Assembly: GCF_003269425.1 (NCBI RefSeq) | Contig: NZ_CP030104.1 | Span: 1,297,501-1,361,500 of the forward strand | Reading direction: 5' to 3' | Length of the DNA: 64,000 nt | Source of the DNA: Flagellimonas maritima | GTDB taxonomy: Bacteria; Bacteroidota; Bacteroidia; Flavobacteriales; Flavobacteriaceae | Shown here: in pieces, positions 8,226 to 17,385 of the stretch | Position numbering within the stretch: position 1 is the stretch's first letter | Layout of the letters: every line of letters starts with the position of its first letter | The notes under the pieces: model-generated | Database searches by the model: none | Seen by the model: only the letters and a program-made list of their open reading frames with translations | What the model was told of the DNA's origin: nothing | Position numbers and translations under genes: made by a program

Positions 8226-9548
8226 ATGAAAAAACTCTTACTATCAACATTTTTCATACTCACAGCAAGCAATTTTCTTGTAGCTCAAGAAGTTACTTTT
8301 GAAGAGTATGATCTAAACAATGGCCTGCATGTGATTTTACATCAGGATAATACTGCGCCAGTAGTAACTACAGCAGTTATGTACCACGTGGGGTCTAAAG
8401 ATGAAGATCCACAAAAAACAGGTTTTGCCCATTTTTTTGAACATCTCTTGTTTGAGGGAACAAAGAATATAGAACGTGGGGAATGGGACAAAATAGTCTC
8501 GTCCAACGGCGGTAGCGGAAATGCCAATACGTTTTTGGATAGAACCTATTATTACGAGACATTCCCGTCCAATAGTCTGGAAACAGGCCTTTGGTTGGAA
8601 TCTGAAAGATTGCTTCACCCCATTATAGGCCAAATAGGTGTCGATACGCAGAAAGAAGTGGTTCAAGAAGAAAGAAGGCTACGGGTGGACAATTCCCCTT
8701 ATGGAGCTTTTTTCGATGAGATTTTGAAGAACCTCTATACAAAGCATCCTTACAGATGGGGGGTAATCGGATCTTTGGACCATTTGGCAAGTGCAACGCT
8801 GGATGATTTTAAGAACTTTAATAAAGTCTACTATGTTCCGAACAATGCCGTTTTGGTAGTTGCAGGGGATATTGATAAGGAAAAGACAAAAAAATTGATT
8901 TCCGACTACTTTGGACCAATTCCAAGAGGAGCCGATATACAGCGAAAAGAAATAGTGGAAGACCCCATTACGACAACAATAAATGCTGAATACCGTGACC
9001 CAAATATTCAGATTCCTGCAATATTATTGGCTTATAGAACCCCTGGTCAAGCGGAAAGAGAGGCATATGTCATTAATATGATATCAACTTATTTAAGTGA
9101 CGGGGAAAGTTCAAAGCTTTACAAGAAATTGGTAGACGAGAAAAAAATGGCGCTTCAAATATTTTCAGTGCCAATAGATGCCGAAGATTATAGTTCTTAT
9201 ATTGTGGGAGCCCTTCCAGTGGGCGAAAATTCCATTCAGGATTTAAAGAAAGAAATTGATGAAGAAATTTTAAAGGTACAATCAGAATTGATTTCTGAAA
9301 AAGATTATCAAAAGCTACAGAATAAGTTTGAAAACAGGTTTGTAAATGCAAACAGCAGCATTCAAGGAATTGCGAATTCCCTTGCCGAAAATTATATGCT
9401 TCGTGATGATACCAACCTCATCAATACAGAGATAGATATTTACCGCTCCATTACTCGAGAAGAAATCATGGAAGTTGCTAAAAAATATCTCAATACAAAT
9501 CAAAGGTTGGAGCTAGAATATTTACCAGAACAAAAAGAAGCCAATTAA
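8226..9548 (+). CDS. M16 family zinc metallopeptidase, catalytic subunit
   Basis: 440 residues. A signal peptide (MKKLLLSTFFILTASNFLVAQ) predicts export. The inverted zinc motif HFFEH lies near residue 68 in FAHFFEHLLFEGT, and the third ligand glutamate region VVQEERRLRVDNSPYG near residue 145. Two M16 half-domains are present, as in the bacterial processing-peptidase group. It probably degrades peptides in the periplasm. Its stop is one base from the start of the next gene, which encodes the inactive partner; such alpha/beta pairs form the functional enzyme. Confidence 0.93.
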   Translation: MKKLLLSTFFILTASNFLVAQEVTFEEYDLNNGLHVILHQDNTAPVVTTAVMYHVGSKDEDPQKTGFAHFFEHLLFEGTKNIERGEWDKIVSSNGGSGNANTFLDRTYYYETFPSNSLETGLWLESERLLHPIIGQIGVDTQKEVVQEERRLRVDNSPYGAFFDEILKNLYTKHPYRWGVIGSLDHLASATLDDFKNFNKVYYVPNNAVLVVAGDIDKEKTKKLISDYFGPIPRGADIQRKEIVEDPITTTINAEYRDPNIQIPAILLAYRTPGQAEREAYVINMISTYLSDGESSKLYKKLVDEKKMALQIFSVPIDAEDYSSYIVGALPVGENSIQDLKKEIDEEILKVQSELISEKDYQKLQNKFENRFVNANSSIQGIANSLAENYMLRDDTNLINTEIDIYRSITREEIMEVAKKYLNTNQRLELEYLPEQKEAN

Positions 9549-9549
9549 A

Positions 9550-11622
9550 ATGAAAAAGTATATAATTCTTTCTTTACTATCCTTGTTTATGATGGTATCG
9601 TACGGACAAATAGATAGAACCAAACAACCAAAACCAGGACCTGCACCAAAAATAAATTTACAAGAACCAGCACGCTTCAGCTTAAATAATGGGCTAGAGG
9701 TCATGGTCGTTGAAAACCACAAATTACCAAGGGTTTCCATGCAATTGACTATTGACAACCCTCCAATTTTACAAGGAAACAAGGCGGGCGTGGCAGATTT
9801 AACATCAAGCTTAATGGGCAAAGGCTCCAAATCAATTCCTAAAGATGAGTTTTACGAAGAGGTAGATTTTCTTGGTGCAACCATAAGTATAGGTGACCAA
9901 AGTGCATCGGCACGCTGTCTCTCAAAATATTTCCCTAGAATTTTGGAGCTTATGGCAGACGCATCCATCAATCCAAATTTTACACAGGATGAATTTGATA
10001 AAGAAAAAGATAAGCTTCTTACAGGAATAAAATCACAGGAAAAAGATGTTTCTGCCATTGCTACAAGGGTTCAATTGGCTCTTGCTTACGGTAAAAATCA
10101 TCCTTATGGTGAAATTACCAGCGAGGAAACCGTTAACAATGTTAGGCTAGCAGATGTAGAACAGCATTACAGATCATACTTTGTACCTGCCAATGCTTAT
10201 CTGGTAATTATTGGGGATGTTGATTTTAACAATGTAAAGGAACTCGTGACCACGTATTTTACACCTTGGTCCAAAGCGGTTCCTCCCTCATTTAGTTATT
10301 CCAAACCAACTGATGCACAATATGCTCAAATTAACTTTGTAGATGTTCCAAATGCAGTACAGTCCGAAGTGGCCGTGCAAAATATTACCGAACTCAAAAT
10401 GAAGGACGAAGATTATTTGGATGCCCTTTTGGCCAATAGAATTCTTGGAGGTGGTTCCCAGGCAAGACTCTTCAAAAATTTGAGAGAAGATAAGGGTTAT
10501 ACCTATGGTTCCTATTCTTCCGTTAGAGATAATAAATACAGTCCTATGCGTTTCAGTGCCTACGCAGAAGTAAGAAATGTAGTTACTGATAGTGCCGTAG
10601 TCCAAATTTTGGGTGAAATCGATAATATGATTACTGCGCCGGTAAGTGATGAAGAGCTCAAAAATGCCAAGGCTAAATATGCAGGAAGTTTTGTAATGGC
10701 ACTGGAAAAGCCTGAAACAATTGCAAATTATGCTTTAAATATAGAAACTGAAGATTTACCAGAGGATTTTTACAAGACCTATTTAGAAAGAATTGAGGCC
10801 GTTACAATTGCAGATGTACAAAATGCTGCGCAAAAATACTTTTCCACTGATAATGCAAGGGTTGTGGTTACAGGCAAAGGAAGTGAAGTCTTGGAAAATC
10901 TTGAAAAGGTAAGTTTTGATGGCAAAAAATTACCTGTTCTCTATTATGATAAATATGCGAACAAAACAGAAAAGCCCGACTATGAAGCTGCGATTCCTGA
11001 AGGCATAACTGTTGACGCCATACTTGCAAAATATATAGAAGCCATAGGAGGTAAGGAAAAGCTAGAGGCTGTTGAATCTTATGCCATGATTGCAGAGGCA
11101 GAAATGCAGGGAATGAAATTGGAACTGGAAATGAAAAAAACCACCAAAGACCAATTTATGCAAGATATAAAAGTGATGGGCAACTCCATGCAAAAACAGG
11201 TTTTGGATGGAGATAAGGGCTATATGGTGGCTCAAGGTCAGCGTAAGGACCTTTCCGATGAAGAAATAGTTAAAGTAAAAGAGGAATCGGCAGCTTTTCC
11301 TGAACTGAATTATCTGGCGGCAGGCAATATAACATTGGAGGGCGTTGAACCCGTTGGTGATAAAAAAGCCTATAAACTCAAAATAACAGATGCCAAATCC
11401 GCTTTTTATGACATGGAAACCGGTCTTAAGCTTCAAGAAGTACGAACTGAAGAAGTACAAGGACAGCAAATGATAAATACGCTGGAGTATAGTGATTATA
11501 AAGATGTATCAGGAATCAAATTTCCATTTAAGTTATCACAGACTATGGGACCACAAAGTTTCGATTTTCTTGTAAAGGAAATCAAAGTTAATGAAGGAGT
11601 TTCAGCTGCTGATTTTGAATAA
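9550..11622 (+). CDS. M16 family peptidase-like protein, zinc motif lost, with extra C-terminal domain
   Basis: 690 residues with a signal peptide ending near VSYGQ. Residues about 30-450 have the two M16 domains, but at the position of the zinc motif it reads VADLTSSLMGKGSKS, with no HxxEH, so it is the non-catalytic subunit; the substrate-binding region GGGSQARLFKNLREDKGYTYG is kept. About 220 residues follow (from ILAKYIEAIGGKEKLEAVES onward) that resemble the outer-membrane lipoprotein-sorting (LolA/LolB-like) proteins seen attached to such genes. Paired with the upstream active subunit, ending at a clear terminator. Confidence 0.9.
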   Translation: MKKYIILSLLSLFMMVSYGQIDRTKQPKPGPAPKINLQEPARFSLNNGLEVMVVENHKLPRVSMQLTIDNPPILQGNKAGVADLTSSLMGKGSKSIPKDEFYEEVDFLGATISIGDQSASARCLSKYFPRILELMADASINPNFTQDEFDKEKDKLLTGIKSQEKDVSAIATRVQLALAYGKNHPYGEITSEETVNNVRLADVEQHYRSYFVPANAYLVIIGDVDFNNVKELVTTYFTPWSKAVPPSFSYSKPTDAQYAQINFVDVPNAVQSEVAVQNITELKMKDEDYLDALLANRILGGGSQARLFKNLREDKGYTYGSYSSVRDNKYSPMRFSAYAEVRNVVTDSAVVQILGEIDNMITAPVSDEELKNAKAKYAGSFVMALEKPETIANYALNIETEDLPEDFYKTYLERIEAVTIADVQNAAQKYFSTDNARVVVTGKGSEVLENLEKVSFDGKKLPVLYYDKYANKTEKPDYEAAIPEGITVDAILAKYIEAIGGKEKLEAVESYAMIAEAEMQGMKLELEMKKTTKDQFMQDIKVMGNSMQKQVLDGDKGYMVAQGQRKDLSDEEIVKVKEESAAFPELNYLAAGNITLEGVEPVGDKKAYKLKITDAKSAFYDMETGLKLQEVRTEEVQGQQMINTLEYSDYKDVSGIKFPFKLSQTMGPQSFDFLVKEIKVNEGVSAADFE

Positions 11623-11629
11623 GATAAAG

Positions 11630-12565
11630 TCAATTTTTATTGGAAGACGCCCTTTGTGGCGTCTTTTTTTTGTTCACAAGATAAACTCCCAACAAAATTA
11701 CCAGAGCTGCCAATAACTGTTTGATCGAGAATTTTTCGCCATCGATCAAGCCCCAAAAAATACCAACAATTGGAATCAAATACGTCACCGATACAGAAAA
11801 TACCGCATTGGAGATCTGAACCAATTTGTTGAACATTACTTTCGCGACACAGGTACCCATTATGCATAGAATAACGATGTAACCCAATGAGCTCAAAAAA
11901 TATGGGCCTTCAACTACTTCCTTATCCAAAAAACCTGAAAAAAACAGAATAACTATGCCTGGCAACAAAATCACAGAAAAATTTCCAACTGCGATACCCA
12001 TTGGGGAAACATCCTGAAGTTTATTTTTAATAATATTGGCGTTGCACGCATAACAAATGGTGGCAATAACTACAAATCCTGCATACCAATAATTTTGATC
12101 TGGATTCACTTTTGTCCCGAAGAAAATAAGAAAAGCTGCCCCCACTAATCCGATGGTAACCCCTAAAAACTGGTTCTTGGTAAATTTAACCCCAAAAGCC
12201 ATTAATCCAATAAATAAAGTAAAAAGAGGAACCAGGGAGTTCAATATGGATGCAATACTACTATCTATTTCGGTTTCGGCATAAGCAAACAAAAACATTG
12301 GGACAAAGCTTCCTATTATACCGGAAACCCCTACCCAAAACCATTCTTTTTTTGAAATAGTTCTTAAAGATCTAAATCCGATAATAAAAAGAAAAAGAGC
12401 TGCCATAACAATCCGTACAGCTCCCAACTGAATTGGGCTAAAACCTTCCAATCCTTTCTTTATTAATATATAGGATGTGCCCCAGATTACAGAAAGTACG
12501 ATAAGATAAACCCACTTACGGTTTTGTTTGCCCACAGTTGAATGTTGAGAGATGCAAAAGTGCAT
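11630..12565 (-). CDS. EamA/DMT-family transporter
   Basis: 311 residues with ten predicted transmembrane segments in two EamA repeats (first repeat VIWGTSYILIKKGLEGFSPI, second after about residue 160). Drug/metabolite transporter superfamily; inner-membrane export of amino acids or metabolites is usual, but the substrate is not predictable. The N-terminus (MHFCISQHSTVGKQNRK) is longer than needed and a later start is possible. The C-terminal tail KKKTPQRASSNKN is encoded by the terminator hairpin of the neighbouring operon. Confidence 0.85.
   Translation of the reverse strand: MHFCISQHSTVGKQNRKWVYLIVLSVIWGTSYILIKKGLEGFSPIQLGAVRIVMAALFLFIIGFRSLRTISKKEWFWVGVSGIIGSFVPMFLFAYAETEIDSSIASILNSLVPLFTLFIGLMAFGVKFTKNQFLGVTIGLVGAAFLIFFGTKVNPDQNYWYAGFVVIATICYACNANIIKNKLQDVSPMGIAVGNFSVILLPGIVILFFSGFLDKEVVEGPYFLSSLGYIVILCIMGTCVAKVMFNKLVQISNAVFSVSVTYLIPIVGIFWGLIDGEKFSIKQLLAALVILLGVYLVNKKKTPQRASSNKN
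11644..11671 (+). terminator. Intrinsic terminator of the M16 operon, inside the eamA coding end
   Basis: AAGACGCC (11644-11651), loop CTTTGT, GGCGTCTT (11658-11665) and a run of T to 11671. It lies 22 bases after the M16 stop and wholly inside the last codons of the convergent EamA gene. Confidence 0.9.
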
Positions 12566-12623
12566 CTTATTTGAGACTTTTTTGTGTTTTATAGCTTAAT
12601 TTAGCGTTGCTAAAGCATCAAAA

Positions 12624-12998
12624 TTGAAACATTCAATTGTATACGGATTCGTATTGCTCTACTTAATGGCCATGGTCCGCCCTATTGGCCCCATGTTGGA
12701 GTACATTATCTACGAAGACTATATTACTGAGTTTTTATGTATCAATAAGGACAAGGTGGAATTACAGTGTAATGGTAAATGTTACCTTATGCAACGCCTT
12801 TCCGAACAGAACGACGAGAAAAAACAGAACCTTCCAAAAATAGCCTTGGAAGAATACCCTATAGGTTTTGTTGATGTATTATTTTTTGACTCTAAGAAAA
12901 AGGATACGGTTCCAAAGCAAAATGATTTTGTTTACAGGAATTCCTATACCTATTTATACACTTCTTATAGCTTTCATCCACCCAGCGCCCTTTCTTAA
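12624..12998 (+). CDS. Small exported/membrane protein with Cys pair, uncharacterised
   Basis: 124 residues from a TTG at 12624; this start gives a complete N-terminal hydrophobic segment (MKHSIVYGFVLLYLMAMVRP), whereas the next ATG at 12666 would cut it. After it comes FLCINKDKVELQCNGKCYLMQRL, with three cysteines, a pattern I have seen in short Bacteroidota proteins encoded beside metal-related outer-membrane genes. The remainder is hydrophilic and ends with aromatic-rich YRNSYTYLYTSYSF. The next gene starts 78 bases downstream. Function unknown; the cysteines may bind metal or form a disulfide. Confidence 0.65.
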   Translation: MKHSIVYGFVLLYLMAMVRPIGPMLEYIIYEDYITEFLCINKDKVELQCNGKCYLMQRLSEQNDEKKQNLPKIALEEYPIGFVDVLFFDSKKKDTVPKQNDFVYRNSYTYLYTSYSFHPPSALS

Positions 12999-13076
12999 CA
13001 TAAGCTTACAAACATTTCTTTAGGTGATGCAACATATGTTGTAAAATAATCACCTACAATTCAATTTTATAAACTG

Positions 13077-14096
13077 ATGAAAAATTATATATCGGCTATT
13101 TTTCTAATAGCCACCGCTGCATTCTATGCACAAGAAACAACTGATGAATCTGAAAAATGGTCTGCGGGCAGGCCAGACGGACATGCACCCATCTCTGTGA
13201 TGGGAGACCACATGCATGGCAAAGGAGAATGGATGTTTTCCTATCGTTACATGTATATGAACATGGATGAACTCAAGCAAGGAAGTGATAATGCCTCTTT
13301 TAATGATGCCTTGGCAAATTATATGGTCACCCCAACAAAAATGCCAATGAACATGCATATGTTGGGCGTTATGTACGCCCCTAGCAACAAAGTTACTTTA
13401 ATGGCAATGTTCAATTATTTATCCATGGAGATGGACCATATTACGCGAATGGGCGGAACATTTACAACTGAAGCCAATGGTTTTGGGGACATTCAATTTT
13501 CAATCCTTTATAGGTTCTTCAATAAAAATAAGCAAACACTACATGGGCAATTTGGCATCTCAATTCCCACAGGAAGTATTACGGAAAGTGATGTTACTCC
13601 AGCTACCGCTCCAAACGAAGTTGAATTGCCTTACCCAATGCAAATTGGTAGTGGCACCTTTGATCCTAGTTTGGCATTGACTTATTTGGGTCAAAATGAA
13701 TCACTTTCTTGGGGAAGTCAAATAAGGGGAGTTTTCCGTTTTGGAGAAAATGATCGGGAATATCGTTACGGAAACCACTACAGCCTAAATAATTGGGTTG
13801 CCGTAAAAGCAAGCGATTGGGTAAGTATTTCTGCGAGATTGGAGGGACTTATTGTAGGCGAGATTGAAGGTGAAGACCCAAATTTGAACCCGATGATGGT
13901 TATAACCGCTGATACCAATAATTCTGGTGGAACTTTTATCAATTCAGGAATTGGTATAAACACTTATGTTCCAACGGGCAAGCTTAAGAATTTGAGGTTT
14001 GGCGTTGAATTTGGATATCCACTATACCAAGATTTGAATGGAATCCAATTAAGAACAAAGGAGACCATTACGTTCGGAACACAATACGCATTTTGA
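13077..14096 (+). CDS. Outer-membrane transporter-like beta-barrel, Met/His-rich
   Basis: 339 residues with a signal peptide (ending FYAQ). The mature N-terminus is rich in Met and His (MGDHMHGKGEWMFSYRYMYM, later MPMNMHMLGVMY and MDHITRMGG), followed by alternating beta-strand segments and a C-terminal Phe, as in outer-membrane barrels of the phenol-degradation MetA-like transporter group. Met/His clustering often goes with copper or silver handling; here that is inference. It is the second of four plus-strand exported proteins. Confidence 0.7.
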   Translation: MKNYISAIFLIATAAFYAQETTDESEKWSAGRPDGHAPISVMGDHMHGKGEWMFSYRYMYMNMDELKQGSDNASFNDALANYMVTPTKMPMNMHMLGVMYAPSNKVTLMAMFNYLSMEMDHITRMGGTFTTEANGFGDIQFSILYRFFNKNKQTLHGQFGISIPTGSITESDVTPATAPNEVELPYPMQIGSGTFDPSLALTYLGQNESLSWGSQIRGVFRFGENDREYRYGNHYSLNNWVAVKASDWVSISARLEGLIVGEIEGEDPNLNPMMVITADTNNSGGTFINSGIGINTYVPTGKLKNLRFGVEFGYPLYQDLNGIQLRTKETITFGTQYAF

Positions 14097-14161
14097 TTGA
14101 ATAAAGCTCGAAGACCCAGTTTTCGAACTTTAAAACATTAATCAATTCTTAAAAAAATAGA

Positions 14162-15037
14162 ATGAAAAAATCAATTATAATTATATTGGCATTAGGTTTT
14201 TTGACATGTGAGGAAAAGAAAACAGCGTCAACTGCCAATTTAGACGAAAAAAAAGAAGTTGCAGAACAAAAAACAGAACGAAATCTAAAACCTGATGGGA
14301 CACCTTATTCCGATAAAGAATTGGAAAACATGGGACACACCGAATCCATGGCCTTACTTTATGAAGTTCCTACAGATACCCTGAAAACCATTGGGATTTT
14401 CGTTTATGATGGTTTTTTTACTATGGACGCACTGGGGCCACTTTCGGTATTGAACAGCATGTATCCTACAAAAAAACTTCTGATCGGGCGGGAGAAAGGA
14501 ATTATTACAAGTAGCGATAATATAAAAATTGAAGTTGATTATGGAATTGAAGATATAGACCAGTTGGATATGTTGGTCATACCTGGTGGCTTTATCCAGA
14601 CCTACCAAGCTACCAAGGACCAAGAACTATTGGATTGGATACGTAAAATAGACCAGAACAGCAAATATACCGTTAGCGTCTGCACGGGAGCATGGATTTT
14701 AGGTGCTGCAGGACTGTTGGAAGGTAAAAAGGCCACTACGCATTGGTACCGTGCAGAGGAAAAGTTAGCTCAATACGGAGCAACTTTCGTAAAGGAACGC
14801 TATACCAATGATGGTAAGTACTGGACAAGTGCAGGTGTTTCCGCGGGCATAGATATGGGCTTGGCAATCGTAGATAAAATTTTGGGTAGAAATTACGCTG
14901 AATTTATAGCATTGAACCTAGAATATGATCCCCAACCCCCTTTTGAAAGTGGCCATCCCGACAAAGCTGACCGCGTGGTAACCATTATGACCGAGAAAAT
15001 GTTCGATGAAGGATTAAAACCATATATTGAAAAATAG
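14162..15037 (+). CDS. DJ-1/PfpI family protein, exported (lipoprotein-like)
   Basis: 291 residues. The N-terminus MKKSIIIILALGFLTCEEKK has a hydrophobic core then Cys, an imperfect lipobox, so probably anchored in the envelope. After an acidic linker (to about residue 70) the DJ-1/PfpI domain starts: IGIFVYDGFFTMDALGPLSV, then VIPGGF, then the nucleophile elbow SVCTGAWILGAAGLLEGKKA with Cys near residue 178, and THWYRAEE. This arrangement resembles isonitrile hydratase-type and AraC-less GlxA members. Reaction unknown. Exported DJ-1 proteins are unusual compared with the cytosolic majority. Confidence 0.82.
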   Translation: MKKSIIIILALGFLTCEEKKTASTANLDEKKEVAEQKTERNLKPDGTPYSDKELENMGHTESMALLYEVPTDTLKTIGIFVYDGFFTMDALGPLSVLNSMYPTKKLLIGREKGIITSSDNIKIEVDYGIEDIDQLDMLVIPGGFIQTYQATKDQELLDWIRKIDQNSKYTVSVCTGAWILGAAGLLEGKKATTHWYRAEEKLAQYGATFVKERYTNDGKYWTSAGVSAGIDMGLAIVDKILGRNYAEFIALNLEYDPQPPFESGHPDKADRVVTIMTEKMFDEGLKPYIEK

Positions 15038-15060
15038 ATACATTTGAAAAAATATGAAAA

Positions 15061-15483
15061 ATGAAATATAGTATATTTTTGGCCGCCTTCTTGTTTTTGG
15101 CAATTAGCTGCAAACAAGGAGAAAAAGCTTCTGAAAAATCAACACAGATGGAAAACGTAATGGCAATCCATGACGAAGTAATGCCAAAAATGGGGAAGTT
15201 GGGCAAATTGGTCGGTGAACTAAAAAGTAAGGTTGACACTACTGAAACCGGACAACAGTATAAAGCGGCGATGAAAGATTTACAAGAGGCCAATGTTGCA
15301 ATGATGGATTGGATGCAATCTTTTGGCAGCCGATTTGATTCTGATGAAATTCTTAATGGAAAGGAGCTCAGTGCGCAAAAACAAGAATGGTTGAATGAAG
15401 AGGAAGAAAATGTTAAGGCATTGAAGGAACAGATAAATTCCAGTATTGAAAAGGCTGAAAGTTTATTGGAAAAAGAAAAATAA
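15061..15483 (+). CDS. Small lipoprotein with coiled-coil potential
   Basis: 140 residues. MKYSIFLAAFLFLAISCKQG is a good lipoprotein signal (LAISC). The mature part is helical and charged (GKLVGELKSKVDT, LNEEEENVKALKEQINSSIE), suggesting coiled coil. Such proteins are often labelled viral A-type inclusion protein in Bacteroidota, a name without functional meaning. It follows the DJ-1 gene by 23 bases and abuts convergent gldD with 2 bases between stops. Function unknown. Confidence 0.65.
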   Translation: MKYSIFLAAFLFLAISCKQGEKASEKSTQMENVMAIHDEVMPKMGKLGKLVGELKSKVDTTETGQQYKAAMKDLQEANVAMMDWMQSFGSRFDSDEILNGKELSAQKQEWLNEEEENVKALKEQINSSIEKAESLLEKEK

Positions 15484-15485
15484 TT

Positions 15486-16043
15486 CTATTTTTTCCAACG
15501 CAATGTTTCCATAATCCTTCTGATATCTTTCTGCAAATAAACCGCTGCAGGAAGAATGGAATCATAATTGGGCTTGGCATAGAAATAGAGTGATCCGGTC
15601 ACAAAATGGTCCGTACTGTCCGTTACATAAAACTGTGATTGGGATGCTGCGTTACCGCTTACTTCATAAAACATACCATAGACTCTTTCATCAGTATTGA
15701 CAAAGGGCTGTTCCACAATATTATCCGCTTTTACCACATGCTCGTAAGATAGTTTTTGAGCATCGGTAAGCAAGGTTTTCAGATTATCTCTTACGGGCTT
15801 ATAAGTAATATAGACAGAGCCTTTCATCATAGGATAATCCAAAATTAAAGAACAGTCTTTGTTTTCTTTAAGGTTTGATAATGTATTAAGTTCAAAAGTA
15901 TACTTACAATTGGTTTTCAGATGTTGATATTGTGCATTGGGGTAATCCAAACGTAACATGGCACCAGGTTTGGGCAAAACCTCATCTCTGCAGCCTGCGA
16001 TAAAAATTAAAATAATAAGATATGCAGTCCAACTATACTTCAT
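15486..16043 (-). CDS. gldD: Gliding motility lipoprotein GldD
   Basis: 185 residues. Lipoprotein signal ILIFIAGCRDEVLPKP, followed by PGAMLRLDYPNAQY and the conserved central YPMMKGSVYITYKPV; these match GldD, needed for gliding and for function of the type IX secretion machinery in Flavobacteriia. It overlaps the gldE start region by 11 bases, the conserved gldE-gldD linkage. Full length. Confidence 0.93.
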   Translation of the reverse strand: MKYSWTAYLIILIFIAGCRDEVLPKPGAMLRLDYPNAQYQHLKTNCKYTFELNTLSNLKENKDCSLILDYPMMKGSVYITYKPVRDNLKTLLTDAQKLSYEHVVKADNIVEQPFVNTDERVYGMFYEVSGNAASQSQFYVTDSTDHFVTGSLYFYAKPNYDSILPAAVYLQKDIRRIMETLRWKK

Positions 16044-17361
16044 TTGGCAATGTTACTTTGATACGTTTTAGTCTTTTTTTGTCCAAGCTCTCTACTACAA
16101 ACCGATAATCTTTAAAAAGTACTTTCTCTCCCAACTTTGGAAAATTTCCCGAAATCTCCAAAACAAAGCCGGCAATGGTCTCGGATTCTCCCTTTTTACC
16201 TTCAAACAGCTCCTCGTTCTCTATTTTAACAACTCTGTAAAAATCTTTCAAAGTTGTTTTTCCATCAAACACATAGTTAAAGTCGTCCAATTTCGAGAAT
16301 ATCAAATCCTCGTCGTCAAACTCATCACTGATATCCCCTACAATCTCTTCGATTATATCTTCTAGAGTCACTATTCCTGATGTACCCCCATATTCATCTA
16401 CCACAACGGCCAAATGATTTTTCTTCTCTTGGAACTCCAATAGCAGATCATCCAACTTTTTATTCTCAGGGACAAAATAAGGCTCCCGTATCAAGGACAT
16501 CCAATTAAAATTTTTACGGTCAATGTAGGGCAATAGATCTTTAACATAAAGTACACCAAGAACATTGTCCATACTTTCTGAAAAAACAGGAATCCTGGAA
16601 TATCCATTTTTCTTTATTTCTTCAATGACTTCTGGAAATTTCATTTCTTCGTTAAGTGCAAAAATATCTATCCGCGGGCGCATTACCTGCTTGGTATCTG
16701 TATTTCCAAAGGTTACAATACCTTCCAATATTTTTTGCTCTTCTTTGGTTGTATCTCCTTCTGAAGCCAATTCTAAGGCTTGAGATAGATGGTTAACACT
16801 TAAGCTGGATTTCTGCTTTCCCAGTTTTTCCTCAAGGTATAGCGTTGCAGAACGCATGGGGGCGCTCAATGGGGTAAAAATCGTATTCAATACCTTTAAG
16901 GGTATGGCCACAAACTGTGAAAATTGCACCCTGTTCCTGTTGGCATATATTTTTGGCAGTATTTCCCCAAACATCAATATAAGGAAAGTTGCCACAACAA
17001 CTTCCAAAAGAAAGCGAACAGAAAGCACTCCAAAAAGGGTCTGATCAATCTCACTGAATATAGTATCACCAATAGAACTAAAAAGTAAAACGATACCAAT
17101 GTTTATGGCATTGTTCGTAATCAATATAGTTGCCAGAAGCTTTTTTGGTTTTTCCAAAAGCTGAACAATGAGCTTGCCCCTAGATGCATCCTCTTCTTCA
17201 AATTCGTTCAAATTTGTTTGGGAAAGGCCGAACACGGCCACCTCAGCACCAGAAATAAGAGCAGAGCAGCAAAGAAGCAAAAAGAGTACGATCACTTTTA
17301 TGGTGAAGATACCGCTAAAGGTGGTTAGGAAAAACGCCAAACAATAGGGGTCAGGGTCCAA
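16033..17361 (-). CDS. gldE: Gliding motility-associated protein GldE (CNNM/CorC-type)
   Basis: 442 residues. N-terminal DUF21/CNNM membrane domain with about four helices (CSALISGAEVAVFGLSQTNL, LLATILITNNAINIGIVLLF), a CBS pair from about residue 205 (VMRPRIDIFALNE; HLAVVVDEYGGTSGIVTLED) and a C-terminal CorC/HlyC transporter-associated domain (ETIAGFVLEISGNFPKLGEK). This is the GldE version of the family, found next to gldD; related proteins act in Mg2+ efflux. It lies between ssb and gldD in the usual mutY-ssb-gldE-gldD order. Confidence 0.93.
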   Translation of the reverse strand: MDPDPYCLAFFLTTFSGIFTIKVIVLFLLLCCSALISGAEVAVFGLSQTNLNEFEEEDASRGKLIVQLLEKPKKLLATILITNNAINIGIVLLFSSIGDTIFSEIDQTLFGVLSVRFLLEVVVATFLILMFGEILPKIYANRNRVQFSQFVAIPLKVLNTIFTPLSAPMRSATLYLEEKLGKQKSSLSVNHLSQALELASEGDTTKEEQKILEGIVTFGNTDTKQVMRPRIDIFALNEEMKFPEVIEEIKKNGYSRIPVFSESMDNVLGVLYVKDLLPYIDRKNFNWMSLIREPYFVPENKKLDDLLLEFQEKKNHLAVVVDEYGGTSGIVTLEDIIEEIVGDISDEFDDEDLIFSKLDDFNYVFDGKTTLKDFYRVVKIENEELFEGKKGESETIAGFVLEISGNFPKLGEKVLFKDYRFVVESLDKKRLKRIKVTLPNEV

Positions 17362-17385
17362 ATTTATAGTGCTTTAAACTTAGTT

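Noticed and set aside
14103-14132. Hairpin between the barrel gene and the DJ-1 gene as a terminator
   Set aside because: The stem has a mismatch and no T run, so it is not a convincing terminator.
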